From: Bacillota bacterium
GTDB taxonomy: Bacteria > Bacillota > UBA4882 > UBA8346
Direction: 5' to 3'
Assembly (NCBI GenBank): GCA_023402395.1
Contig: JAEYGI010000006.1
Span: forward strand, 1-26,074
Length of the DNA: 26,074 bases
Part shown: in pieces, positions 7,702 to 13,851 of the stretch
How the letters are laid out: every line of letters begins with the position of its first letter
Numbering within the stretch: position 1 is the first letter of the stretch
The notes under the pieces: model-generated
Databases searched by the model: none
What the model was told of the DNA's origin: nothing
What the model saw: only the letters and a program-made list of their open reading frames with translations
Program-made: the position numbers and the translations under genes

Positions 7702-8478
7702 ATGAACAAGCGATGGTTTGTTCCGATCATCGCCTTAATTTTGGTGGCGTTATGCTCCGGCGCGGCGTTGGGCCTGGAGCCCTTCGCGGTGCGAGAGTAC
7801 GTCACCGACCGGGCCGGAATGCTCTCCGAGACACAACGGCAGGGTTTGGCGTCCGAACTCTGGAAGTATGATCAGGCCACCGGCAATCAGATTCTGGTAG
7901 TCACTGTTCCCAGCCTGGAAGACCGGGAAGCGGTGGAGTTCACCGAAGCGCTTTTCGAGCTGAACCAGCCCGGTCAAAAAGGGAAGGACAACGGGTTGAT
8001 CCTCTTCGTGGCGCAAGCGGAGCGGAAGATCCGGATCGAAGTCGGCTACGGCCTGGAAAGCGTGGTTCCGGACGGCCGGGCCGGGACGATTATCCGGGAC
8101 GAGATCAGCCCGCGCTTCAGAGCGGGTGATTTTTCCGGAGGGATCACCGCTGGGACGGTTGCGATCATTCGCTCGATCACGCCGGACTATCGCTTCTCGG
8201 AGACCGCGCCCCCGGCGCCCCGGCCCAAGCGGGACCGGTCGTTTCCGGCGGCCTTCGTGGTGGCTATGATCATCTTCGGCGTGGTTACGGTTTTCGGTCA
8301 GCGCGACCGGGGTCAAACCCACCGCCGCTATCGGCGGGGCTATAGCGAACCCACGTACTGGGGAGGCGGCTGGCCGGGCGGCGGCGGTTGGTCGGGGTCC
8401 AATCGTGACCGCTCTGGCGGCGGATTCCGGGGTGGCGGCGGCGGTTTCGGCGGTGGGGGCGCAAGCGGCGGCTGGTAG
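7702..8478 (+). CDS. TPM-domain protein, YgcG type, secreted/membrane with Gly-rich tail
   Basis: 258 residues: signal peptide or anchor (about 1-25), a TPM domain starting VTDRAGMLSETQRQGL and continuing through TGNQILVVTVPSL and NGLILFVAQAERKIRIEVGYGLESVVPD, a second membrane segment near 180-200 (AAFVVAMIIFGVVTVFG), then a basic linker and a Gly-rich C-terminus ending GGGGFGGGGASGGW, as in typical YgcG-type proteins. TPM domains have been linked to acid phosphatase activity and photosystem repair in chloroplasts; in bacteria the role is unclear. GGGAGGAA (7689-7696) fixes the ATG at 7702; the frame is open further upstream without a suitable site. It follows lemA by 72 bp and precedes a second TPM gene by 11 bp, so lemA-TPM-TPM is one unit. 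Confidence 0.9.
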   Translation: MNKRWFVPIIALILVALCSGAALGLEPFAVREYVTDRAGMLSETQRQGLASELWKYDQATGNQILVVTVPSLEDREAVEFTEALFELNQPGQKGKDNGLILFVAQAERKIRIEVGYGLESVVPDGRAGTIIRDEISPRFRAGDFSGGITAGTVAIIRSITPDYRFSETAPPAPRPKRDRSFPAAFVVAMIIFGVVTVFGQRDRGQTHRRYRRGYSEPTYWGGGWPGGGGWSGSNRDRSGGGFRGGGGGFGGGGASGGW

Positions 8479-8489
8479 GAGGGGTTGGA

Positions 8490-8951
8490 ATGTTGGGAGC
8501 TTTTAAAGCGCGCGGTTTTTTTACGGCGGATCAGAAAGAGCGGATTATGGACGCGATCCGGCAGGCCGAGGATCAAACCTCCGGCGAGATCCGGGTCCAT
8601 GTCGAAACTTCGGCCGGAGGCCGGGAACCGATGGCCCGGGCCCAGACGGTCTTCGACGCGTTGGGCATGGCCCGCACCGAACTGCGGAACGGAGTCCTGA
8701 TTTACCTTGCGGTCTCCGACCGGAAGTTCGCGATCCTCGGCGACCAGGGGATCAACCAGGTGGTCCCGGAGCATTTTTGGGAGGAAATCAAGGACCGGAT
8801 GCACGACCTCTTTACGGAAGGCCGGTTCGTGGAAGGGATTACGAGCGGCATTCTCTCCGTGGGAGAGCACCTCAAACGGCATTTCCCATGCCAATCCGAT
8901 GATGTCAACGAACTGTGCGACGACATATCCGAGGGCAATATCGGCCATTGA
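8490..8951 (+). CDS. TPM-domain protein, cytoplasmic-type (153 aa)
   Basis: Short TPM-domain protein without signal peptide. It contains FFTADQKERIMDAIRQAEDQTSGEIRVHVE at about 10-39 and a central TPM core, NGVLIYLAVSDRKFAILGDQGI. This matches the smaller, soluble members that often follow LemA and YgcG-type genes. AGGAGGGG (8477-8484) overlaps the stop of the previous gene, so translation is probably coupled. A strong intrinsic terminator begins 15 bp after the stop, marking the end of the lemA cluster. Molecular function is unknown. Confidence 0.88.
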   Translation: MLGAFKARGFFTADQKERIMDAIRQAEDQTSGEIRVHVETSAGGREPMARAQTVFDALGMARTELRNGVLIYLAVSDRKFAILGDQGINQVVPEHFWEEIKDRMHDLFTEGRFVEGITSGILSVGEHLKRHFPCQSDDVNELCDDISEGNIGH

Positions 8952-8966
8952 TCGTCAAGGCGTTGA

Positions 8967-8995
8967 AGCGCCCGCCAAACCGGCGGGCGCTTTTT
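8967..8995 (+). terminator. intrinsic terminator of the lemA cluster
   Basis: A perfect 10-bp stem, AGCGCCCGCC with GGCGGGCGCT, around the loop AAACC and followed by TTTTT. It ends the lemA-TPM-TPM transcript. Confidence 0.9.
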
Positions 8996-9123
8996 AAATA
9001 TACCGCGCTTCCGGGGAAGGCGGCCTCAGCGCTTCCGTGTCGAATCATCCGGGGGAAGGACGATTTTCGCTGGAAAACTACAGGCCAGAAGACAAACTGC
9101 GCTCTTTTTGACGGAGATTGGCG

Positions 9124-9246
9124 ATGAATGAACGGCACTTCGCGCCGGCGCTGTCGAAAATTATCCGAAAGTCGCGGAGTAAAGGATTATTTGAAAGGGA
9201 AGGGGAGACTCCGGGGATAGGGTCAAAAAATAATTTCATGGGATAA
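9124..9246 (+). CDS. possible small ORF, 40 aa
   Basis: ATG with GGAG seven bases upstream and 40 codons, starting MNERHFAPALSKIIRKSR and ending in NNFMG. The basic N-terminal half could be helical. No family is recognised and no promoter is obvious. It lies in the stretch of about 500 bp between the terminator at 8995 and the 9498 gene. It could equally be chance. Confidence 0.2.
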   Translation: MNERHFAPALSKIIRKSRSKGLFEREGETPGIGSKNNFMG

Positions 9247-9270
9247 GCAGCATCGAGGCGGTGGCTCGGG

Positions 9271-9301
9271 GCCGGCGGGCGGACGCCGGCTTCATTTTTT
9301 T
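9271..9301 (+). terminator. GC-rich hairpin with T-tract, possible terminator or attenuator
   Basis: GCCGGC (9271-9276) pairs with 9285-9290, followed by TTCA and seven T. GGCTC just upstream and GAGCC just downstream of the T-tract could close a larger, competing stem. It might end transcription through the 9124 ORF or act in the leader of the 9455-9695 ORFs. Confidence 0.45.
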
Positions 9302-9454
9302 GGAGCCCGAACCTGCCGTAACCGGCCACAATTGACTCGACTCCCGGGTATTCTGCGGCAATCTGTTTCCTTTTCCCGAAAAACTTTGCTTTTTGGGCAC
9401 GAACCGGGGCAAACCCGGGAAAGTCCAGGAAAATTTTTGAAGGAGATCGCGCAA

Positions 9455-9481
9455 ATGCAGAGAAAGCTTGATTGTTCCTAA
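9455..9481 (+). CDS. possible leader peptide, 8 aa
   Basis: The minimal ORF ATG-CAG-AGA-AAG-CTT-GAT-TGT-TCC-TAA encodes MQRKLDCS. It has an excellent AAGGAGAT (9440-9447) seven bases before the ATG. It ends 16 bases before the next ATG, which has its own strong site. It could be a regulatory uORF for the 65-residue gene downstream. The evidence is only the ribosome-binding site and the position. Confidence 0.3.
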   Translation: MQRKLDCS

Positions 9482-9497
9482 ATTTGAGGAGGTAGAC

Positions 9498-9695
9498 ATG
9501 GGAAAAAGTCGAAAGTGCCCTGGACAACTCCGCTTGGAACTAGATTGGGGGTTGCTGTCCCGGTTGGCCGACTGCGGCGAAACAATGAGCACCTTTGAGG
9601 AAGTTTCCCTTCGCTTCATCAGCGGGCTGGACGATTCACTGGCCCAGTCCGCGGCCGGGAGAGAGTTTTCCTACCCGGCGCGGAAATTGGCATGA
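9498..9695 (+). CDS. small hypothetical protein, 65 aa
   Basis: No family recognised. The ATG at 9498 is supported by GAGGAGGT seven bases upstream; the open frame extends back to a TTG at 9468 with no better site. The N-terminus is basic (MGKSRK), followed by CPGQLRLELDWGLLSRLADCGETMSTFEEVSLRFISGLDDSLAQSA, which alternates hydrophobic and acidic residues and should form one or two amphipathic helices; the tail REFSYPARKLA is basic. Two Cys (residues 7 and 26) do not form a recognisable metal motif. It converges on the Ku gene with about 50 bp between them. A long leader with a hairpin and a possible 8-codon uORF precedes it, which suggests regulated expression. Confidence 0.55.
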   Translation: MGKSRKCPGQLRLELDWGLLSRLADCGETMSTFEEVSLRFISGLDDSLAQSAAGREFSYPARKLA

Positions 9696-9747
9696 GCCGG
9701 ACCTGTCACCGGAACCTGCCGATCATTTCAAAATCAGGCGATGAGAT

Positions 9748-10569
9748 TCAGCCGGTTTTAGCCCGGCCGCGGCGTTTGGCCGCCGGTGGATCCGGTTTGG
9801 CCGTTTCCGTAGCCGCCAGACTGGCCCGCAGCGCTTCCATTAAGTCGATGATTTTGCCCGATTCGCGGGCCGGAGCTTCCGCGACCTCGCCGCCTTCGAT
9901 CTTGGTCCGGATGATCTCCATTAAGGCTTCGCGATAATTGTTGGTGTACTTGGCTGGATCAAAATGGCTCGACAGGTTCTGAATCAAGTTATTGGCCATT
10001 GTGATCTCGTTCTCATGCAGGGCGGGCTCGTGCGACAGTCCCGTCAAACCGGCGGGGGAGCGAATCTCGTCCGGATAAAAGATCGTCTCCATGGCCAGGG
10101 CGTTTTGATAGACTCTTAGGACCACTAGCGTCTCTTTGGAGCGGATGGTCACTTTCGCCACCGCGATTTTCCCCGTTTCCTGCATGGCCCGTTTCAGAAG
10201 GGCATAAGCCTTCTCTCCGCCCTGACTCGGCTCCAGATAATAACTCTTCTCAAAATAAACCGGATCAATCTCGGATAGGTCCACGAAATCCAGAATGTCG
10301 ATGGTCCGGCTCTTCTCGTCAGGGATCCGCTCGAAATCCTCCTCTTTTAAGACCACGTACTGACCTTTCTGATATTCATACCCCCAGACGATCTCTTCGG
10401 AGGGCACCGCCTGATCGCAGGTGGGACAGCGCCGTTCGTACTTGATTGGAGTGCCGCATTTTTCATGGATGTAGTGGAACTTGATCTCTTTCTTTTCCGT
10501 GGCGGTGTACATTTTGATCGGGACATTGACCAGGCCGAAGCTGATCGCGCCTTTCCAAAGCGTGCGCAA
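9748..10569 (-). CDS. ku: non-homologous end-joining protein Ku
   Basis: Bacterial Ku homodimers ring DNA double-strand ends and recruit the ligase LigD. The protein begins RTLWKGAISFGLVNVPIKMYTATE, the Ku core hallmark, and has a Cys pattern HEKCGTPI...RRCPTCDQAV at residues 36-55, characteristic of bacterial Ku. The C-terminus is a basic Lys/Arg/Pro/Ala-rich tail (PPAAKRRGRAKTG), typical of the DNA-binding extension. I assign the TTG at 10569 because GAGGTGAT, nearly a full anti-16S match, lies 5 bases upstream and the product then starts exactly at the family N-terminus; an in-frame ATG 15 codons upstream has no good site. 273 residues. No LigD is encoded in the window. In spore-formers Ku commonly protects germinating spores, in keeping with cwlD nearby. 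Confidence 0.95.
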   Translation of the reverse strand: MRTLWKGAISFGLVNVPIKMYTATEKKEIKFHYIHEKCGTPIKYERRCPTCDQAVPSEEIVWGYEYQKGQYVVLKEEDFERIPDEKSRTIDILDFVDLSEIDPVYFEKSYYLEPSQGGEKAYALLKRAMQETGKIAVAKVTIRSKETLVVLRVYQNALAMETIFYPDEIRSPAGLTGLSHEPALHENEITMANNLIQNLSSHFDPAKYTNNYREALMEIIRTKIEGGEVAEAPARESGKIIDLMEALRASLAATETAKPDPPAAKRRGRAKTG

Positions 10570-10779
10570 TGAAATCACCTCGGGGTTAGCCTGCCCTAAG
10601 CGGCGCAATTTCATGAAACCCCGGCCGGCGAAGCGGGCGGAATGCGGAATATTTTAAAGGTTTATTTTCTGAAGATATTTTCCAAGGAAGCGGCATATGT
10701 AATTAGGGACAAAAGTGACGGGACCGACGCCGGAGGCCGGCGGACCATCGTAAATCCTGACGGTGAAGGGGGTGAGATA

Positions 10780-11046
10780 GTGAAAGAGTTCCTGCGTTTC
10801 CGGAAAATGATCACGCCGGTGATCATTCAGATTGTATTCTGGATCGGAGTGGTCGGGAGTATTTTGGCCGGTGTGGCGCTGCTGTTCCAAGGGGGAGGAT
10901 TGGGCCTGCAGTCGCTGGTGAACGGAGTGCTGATGATCATTCTGGGGCCGATCGCGGTCCGGGTTTACTGTGAGTTATTGATTTTGCTGTTTCGGATCAA
11001 TGAGAACCTGATCGCGGTCCGGAAGAAGCTTGACGAATCGAGTTGA
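10780..11046 (+). CDS. DUF4282 small membrane protein, 88 aa
   Basis: Two predicted transmembrane helices (about residues 10-32, ITPVIIQIVFWIGVVGSILAGVA, and 45-70, LVNGVLMIILGPIAVRVYCELLILL) with the pattern FRKMITPVII, ILGPIAVRVYCELLILLFRINENL at the C-terminal half, which is the DUF4282 signature. The function of the family is unknown. The GTG at 10780 is preferred: GGGGGTGA lies just before it and the product then has the usual family length. The frame stays open to 10642, but that extension has no ribosome-binding site and no similarity to the family. It diverges from ku and ends before a bidirectional terminator shared with speD. Confidence 0.8.
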   Translation: MKEFLRFRKMITPVIIQIVFWIGVVGSILAGVALLFQGGGLGLQSLVNGVLMIILGPIAVRVYCELLILLFRINENLIAVRKKLDESS

Positions 11047-11127
11047 ACCCCAAAACCGGGGGCTGCCGTTCCCGGACACCGGACGGCTGGGAGCGTGCCG
11101 GCCCGGATTTGATGGAGCCCAAGCCAA

Positions 11128-11157
11128 AAAAGGGATGACCTGACGGTCATCCCTTTT
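11128..11157. terminator. bidirectional intrinsic terminator
   Basis: A perfect 13-bp stem, AAAAGGGATGACC and its complement, around loop TGAC. It gives a T-run on both strands and separates the convergent DUF4282 and speD genes. Confidence 0.9.
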
Positions 11158-11203
11158 CATGCATTCTGGAAATTACTCACGATGAGCCCGGCCTGAAAAC
11201 CTC

Positions 11204-11584
11204 TCAACTCGCCTGGACCTTGAACTCCTCGTTCGGGGTGCCGCGGCGGATGATCAGTTCGTTGACGGAGTCGGGCTGCAATGACTCTTTCAGGTATTCG
11301 ATGGCCTTCTGAGTCATGCCTCCGCCACAGGTAAACACGTCGATCGCGGCATAACCGCGCTCCGGATAGGTGTGAATCGAGATATGGCTCTCGGACAAGA
11401 GCAATAGCCCGGTAAACCCCTGCGGATCGAATTGATAAGATTCTTCACCGAGGATTGTCATCTTGGCGATTGTCGCCGCCTCGCGGAGACATTGCATCAG
11501 GAACTGCGCATCATTGAGCTTTTCGAACCGGCAGCCCCAAAAGTCTGCCAGAACGTGAGCACCTACAGTATCAAAACTTTGCAT
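11204..11584 (-). CDS. speD: S-adenosylmethionine decarboxylase proenzyme (SpeD), short type
   Basis: Pyruvoyl enzyme that makes decarboxylated AdoMet, the aminopropyl donor for spermidine synthesis. The proenzyme self-cleaves at the Glu-Ser bond in SESHISIHTYPE (residues 64-75), with Ser66 becoming the pyruvoyl group; the conserved His71 and Cys86 (FTCGGG) are present. 126 residues fits the short bacterial/archaeal class. The ATG at 11584 is chosen with GGTGAGGGGA just before it; an in-frame GTG three codons upstream is possible. A candidate promoter lies about 190 bp upstream. speE is not in the window. Confidence 0.95.
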   Translation of the reverse strand: MQSFDTVGAHVLADFWGCRFEKLNDAQFLMQCLREAATIAKMTILGEESYQFDPQGFTGLLLLSESHISIHTYPERGYAAIDVFTCGGGMTQKAIEYLKESLQPDSVNELIIRRGTPNEEFKVQAS

Positions 11585-11767
11585 TCCCCTCACCCCTCTT
11601 AGTTGGTCTTCTGGTCAGGAAGAACATTTTGACCCATAAGCACCCTGATTTCCCTTTACCCGATGATGCACAACGGCTCGCCTCGGGATATATGTTAGAT
11701 CAGGAGTATTCAGTTTTGGACGGGAAGTTTCACGCCCCCACACCAGATTCAGATAGCAAACAAATCA

Positions 11768-11797
11768 ATAATAACAAAAAAGTTGGCGGCCTGTCAA
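11768..11797 (-). promoter_or_regulatory. candidate promoter of speD
   Basis: On the minus strand, TTGACA (11797-11792), an 18-base spacer and TATTAT (11773-11768). It would give a leader of about 175 nt to speD. Within that leader CCCGA and TCGGG can pair around positions 11660-11690, but I do not recognise a riboswitch. Confidence 0.5.
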
Positions 11798-11804
11798 TGA
11801 CTTA

Positions 11805-11906
11805 GAGGAACTTTTTTGGCCGTCCGGCCAGAAATGAATTCCAGGAGCTTTTGCGGGCAACCACGGCCTTTGGGATTAGGTTGCCCGCAAAAGCTTCTAG
11901 TTCCTC
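11805..11906. repeat. nested inverted repeat upstream of cwlD
   Basis: AGCTTTTGCGGGCAACC (11846-11862) is perfectly complementary to 11879-11895, with a 16-bp loop. Outside it, GAGGAACT (11805-11812) pairs with 11899-11906. A small TGGCC-GTCC-GGCCA hairpin (11817-11830) sits in the left asymmetric bulge. The structure lies between the divergent speD and cwlD and is not followed by a T-run, so it is not a simple terminator. It could be a cwlD leader structure or a palindromic element. Confidence 0.6.
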
Positions 11907-11962
11907 CCCTTCCTGAATATCTTGCTTACCAGGATCATTTGGGAGGAAAGGGCGGGGTGGCC

Positions 11963-12688
11963 ATGCGGCGGAGACCCTTGGTAATGATCTTGATCAGCGG
12001 GAGTACGCTGTATTTGCTGGCGACGATTTTCTGCTTGAGCCTTGGGCTCTGGCTGTGGCGGGAGACCGCTATCCTGACTTCGCTGCCGGACCCGGCGCTG
12101 ATCTCCGGTAAAAAAATCGTGCTCGACGCCGGCCACGGCGGCCGGGACCCCGGCGCCAAATCCCGGACGGGTCTGCAAGAGAAGGACCTTAATCTCGATA
12201 TCGCGCTGCGCTTGAAGAGATATTTCTCCCGGGTTGGAGTTTACTGCATCATGATCCGGGAAACCGATTGCGATCATTCCAATGAGGGGGAGCAGCTCAG
12301 CCACAAGCAGCGGCAGGATCTGATCCACCGCAGCCGGATCGCCAATGAGAACGGCGCTGATCTCTACCTTTCGATCCACGCCAACAGTTTTCCCCAAACA
12401 CAATATCGCGGAGCCCAGACGTTTCACGATCCGGACAGTCCGGAGGCGAAACGGCTGGCCGAGGCGATTCAGGGCGAGTTGGTGCGGCGGCTCGGGCCGA
12501 ACCGCCGCCGGGCCAAGCCGGGCGATTTCCGGGTGTTGAACGACAGCCGGATGCCCGCGGTCACCATCGAGGTCGGTTTTCTGTCCAATCCCGAGGAAGC
12601 GGCGCTGCTGGCGACCTCGGAGTACCGGGAAAAGGTGGCGGAGGCGATCTTTTGGGGAGTGGTGGGGTATTTGAGTCGGCCCAAATGA
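11963..12688 (+). CDS. cwlD: N-acetylmuramoyl-L-alanine amidase CwlD
   Basis: Amidase_3 zinc hydrolase. CwlD removes the peptide side chain from muramic acid so that muramic delta-lactam of the spore cortex can form, which is needed for germination. 241 residues: N-terminal membrane or signal segment (about 7-32) and a catalytic domain with VLDAGHGGRDPGA (His58), the zinc-ligand Glu73 in LQEKDLN, SIHANS (His139) and the catalytic Glu203 in TIEVGFLSNPEE. Length and single-domain layout fit CwlD rather than the larger cell-separation amidases. The ATG at 11963 starts MRRRPLV, a basic n-region; GGTGG and an upstream GGAGG are nearby. The frame is open to 11816, but that part overlaps the 11846-11895 hairpin and is unlikely to be translated. 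Regulation by a forespore sigma factor is known for the family; I did not see a clear promoter. Confidence 0.9.
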   Translation: MRRRPLVMILISGSTLYLLATIFCLSLGLWLWRETAILTSLPDPALISGKKIVLDAGHGGRDPGAKSRTGLQEKDLNLDIALRLKRYFSRVGVYCIMIRETDCDHSNEGEQLSHKQRQDLIHRSRIANENGADLYLSIHANSFPQTQYRGAQTFHDPDSPEAKRLAEAIQGELVRRLGPNRRRAKPGDFRVLNDSRMPAVTIEVGFLSNPEEAALLATSEYREKVAEAIFWGVVGYLSRPK

Positions 12689-12719
12689 TTCGTGGAATGA
12701 TTCCAACTCAAGCAGGAGC

Positions 12720-12748
12720 AACCCCGGCGCAACTCCGAGGTTATTTTT
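12720..12748 (+). terminator. intrinsic terminator of cwlD
   Basis: AACCCCGG (12720-12727) pairs with CCGAGGTT (12735-12742) with one mismatch, followed by A and TTTTT. It lies about 30 bp after the cwlD stop, and the 21-bp repeat array starts about 40 bp later. Confidence 0.75.
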
Positions 12749-12790
12749 GATCCAGCGGCGCCGGGGGCCGGATTGATGCGCCGGGGCTCC

Positions 12791-13063
12791 GATCAGTTGA
12801 GCGAAGGGCTGGATCAGATGATCCGGGAGAAGGATCATTTGATCCAGGGGCCCGATCAGGTGATCCAACGGTTGGATCAGATGGATGCGGAATTGCTCTA
12901 ACTGATCCGGGAGTCCGATCAAGTGATCCAAGAGGCGGTTCAACTGATCGAAGTGCCGGATCAGATGATCCAAGCGCAGGATCAGTTGATTCGAGGGTTG
13001 GATCAGTTGGAGCAAGGGCCGGATCAATTGATCGGGGAGTCGGATCAGTTGGAGCGAGGTCGC
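12791..13063. repeat. 21-bp tandem repeat array 1 (13 units, decaying to about 13220)
   Basis: Thirteen consecutive 21-base units, most beginning GATCA and containing a second TGATC eight bases later; loosely GATCA-NN-TGATCC then eight variable bases. After 13063 the period is still visible to about 13220 in degraded form (for example TAGATGATCG, CGGATGATCG). Read on the plus strand, the units encode heptads like DQMIQAQ or DQLIRGL, but unit 6 has an in-frame TAA. The minus strand is open and reads as DHLI/DQLI heptads. There is no credible start or ribosome-binding site on either strand. Unit order matches array 2 at 25134, so the two are copies of one element. The rest of 13108-13434 holds nothing else that I recognise. 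Confidence 0.8.
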
Positions 13064-13072
13064 TCCAGAACG

Positions 13073-13107
13073 AAAAAGTATTGCTTCAGTTGAAGCGATA
13101 CTTTTTT
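13073..13107. terminator. hairpin with T-run inside the decayed part of array 1
   Basis: AAAAAGTATTGCTTC (13073-13087) pairs with 13092-13106 (one T-G wobble) around loop AGTT, and the right arm ends in six T, so it can act on both strands. Its core (CTTCAGTTGAAG) keeps the 21-bp repeat phase, so it may have arisen from a repeat unit. Confidence 0.7.
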
Positions 13108-13434
13108 CATATGGATAAGGTGTTGCCCCATCTGGAGCGGGCGCCGCTTTAGATGATCGCGGTGTCGCTGTAGTTGGCGCGACTGGGACTCCGGATGATC
13201 GGGAAGCGGGATCGGGTGGGTTTGGGGTTGGGGAAGGCGCGGGGAGGGATGATTAAGGGGATTTAATTGATTGCGCGGATTTGGATTGGTTACGCGGTCG
13301 GAGTGAAAGCCGGTCAAAAAGAAAGAAGATTGGCGCCGAAGCCTTTAACCTAAATAGGCAACTTTGAATCTTACATTATTATGTATCATCGGGCCTTCAC
13401 GGCGCATCAACCAGACCCGGCTGGCTCCACATAA

Positions 13435-13671
13435 TTATTGGCTAACTTTGCCCCAAATCCTTTCACCCCAATTTTGGAGAGTCGTGCGGGAAAGAGTATC
13501 CCTAATCCGGATGCGATTATCCAAAATCAAAAAAAGAATGTTATCATGACATTCAAGCCGAAAGATAAGCAGTTCGTTCAGCGGGTTGGCGGGTTGAAAT
13601 AATTCGGGATCAAGCGGTTGCTTCAATATGTCAAAAATTTTAAAAAGACGGTCTTTGGTGCTTTGAAACAT
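13435..13671 (-). CDS. possible short CDS or gene remnant, 78 aa
   Basis: An ATG-started frame, MFQSTKDRLFKIFDILKQPL at the start and WGERIWGKVSQ at the end, with natural-looking amino-acid composition, no overlapping gene on the other strand and a position in an otherwise empty stretch of 600 bp. I do not recognise a family. There is no ribosome-binding site before the ATG and no good promoter, so it may be the remnant of a mobile or accessory gene, or chance. Confidence 0.3.
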   Translation of the reverse strand: MFQSTKDRLFKIFDILKQPLDPELFQPANPLNELLIFRLECHDNILFLILDNRIRIRDTLSRTTLQNWGERIWGKVSQ

Positions 13672-13708
13672 AAAGGTTATTCGAATTTTACAAATTAGTT
13701 ATTTTTTA

Positions 13709-13737
13709 TTGACGCTATAGAGGATTTATTATACAAT
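13709..13737 (+). promoter_or_regulatory. promoter of the sugar ABC/catabolic operon
   Basis: TTGACG (13709-13714), a 17-base spacer and TACAAT (13732-13737). Transcription would start near 13744, inside the palindrome at 13739-13754, leaving a leader of about 110 nt before the binding-protein gene. Confidence 0.65.
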
Positions 13738-13738
13738 A

Positions 13739-13754
13739 ATATTGGATCCAATAT
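13739..13754. promoter_or_regulatory. 16-bp palindromic operator, probable GntR/FCD site
   Basis: ATATTGGATCCAATAT is a perfect palindrome placed directly after the -10 box and over the expected start point, an ideal position for repression. Short A/T-flanked palindromes of this size are typical of FadR/FCD-type GntR regulators, and the only regulator gene in the locus (24285) is of that class. A half-site ATTGGAT occurs at 24233-24239 upstream of the regulator itself. Confidence 0.6.
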
Positions 13755-13851
13755 CCTAAAATACAAACAACACATAGGAACTGGAAATATTCAACAAGGA
13801 GGGAGATAAAGAAAAGACAACCGGGATTAGACAAAAAAGGAGGACGATGAA

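Noticed and set aside
9395..9450. GGGGCAAACCCGGGAAAG resembling part of a cyclic-di-GMP-I riboswitch
   Set aside because: Only the GGCAAACC...AAAG fragment matches; the second half of the motif and the closing stems are not visible.
9078..9619. Two overlapping minus-strand frames of 127-149 codons upstream of the 9498 gene
   Set aside because: No ribosome-binding sites, no recognisable domains, and they overlap each other and the better supported 9498 ORF.
11594..11767. Riboswitch in the speD leader
   Set aside because: Only short pairings are visible and no known SAM or polyamine-responsive consensus could be recognised.
11897..13027. 376-codon minus-strand frame through array 1 and cwlD
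   Set aside because: Antisense to cwlD over most of its length, with a TTG start inside a repeat unit and no ribosome-binding site.
12783..13230. CRISPR array
   Set aside because: The 21-bp units are contiguous with no unique spacers, and no cas genes are present.
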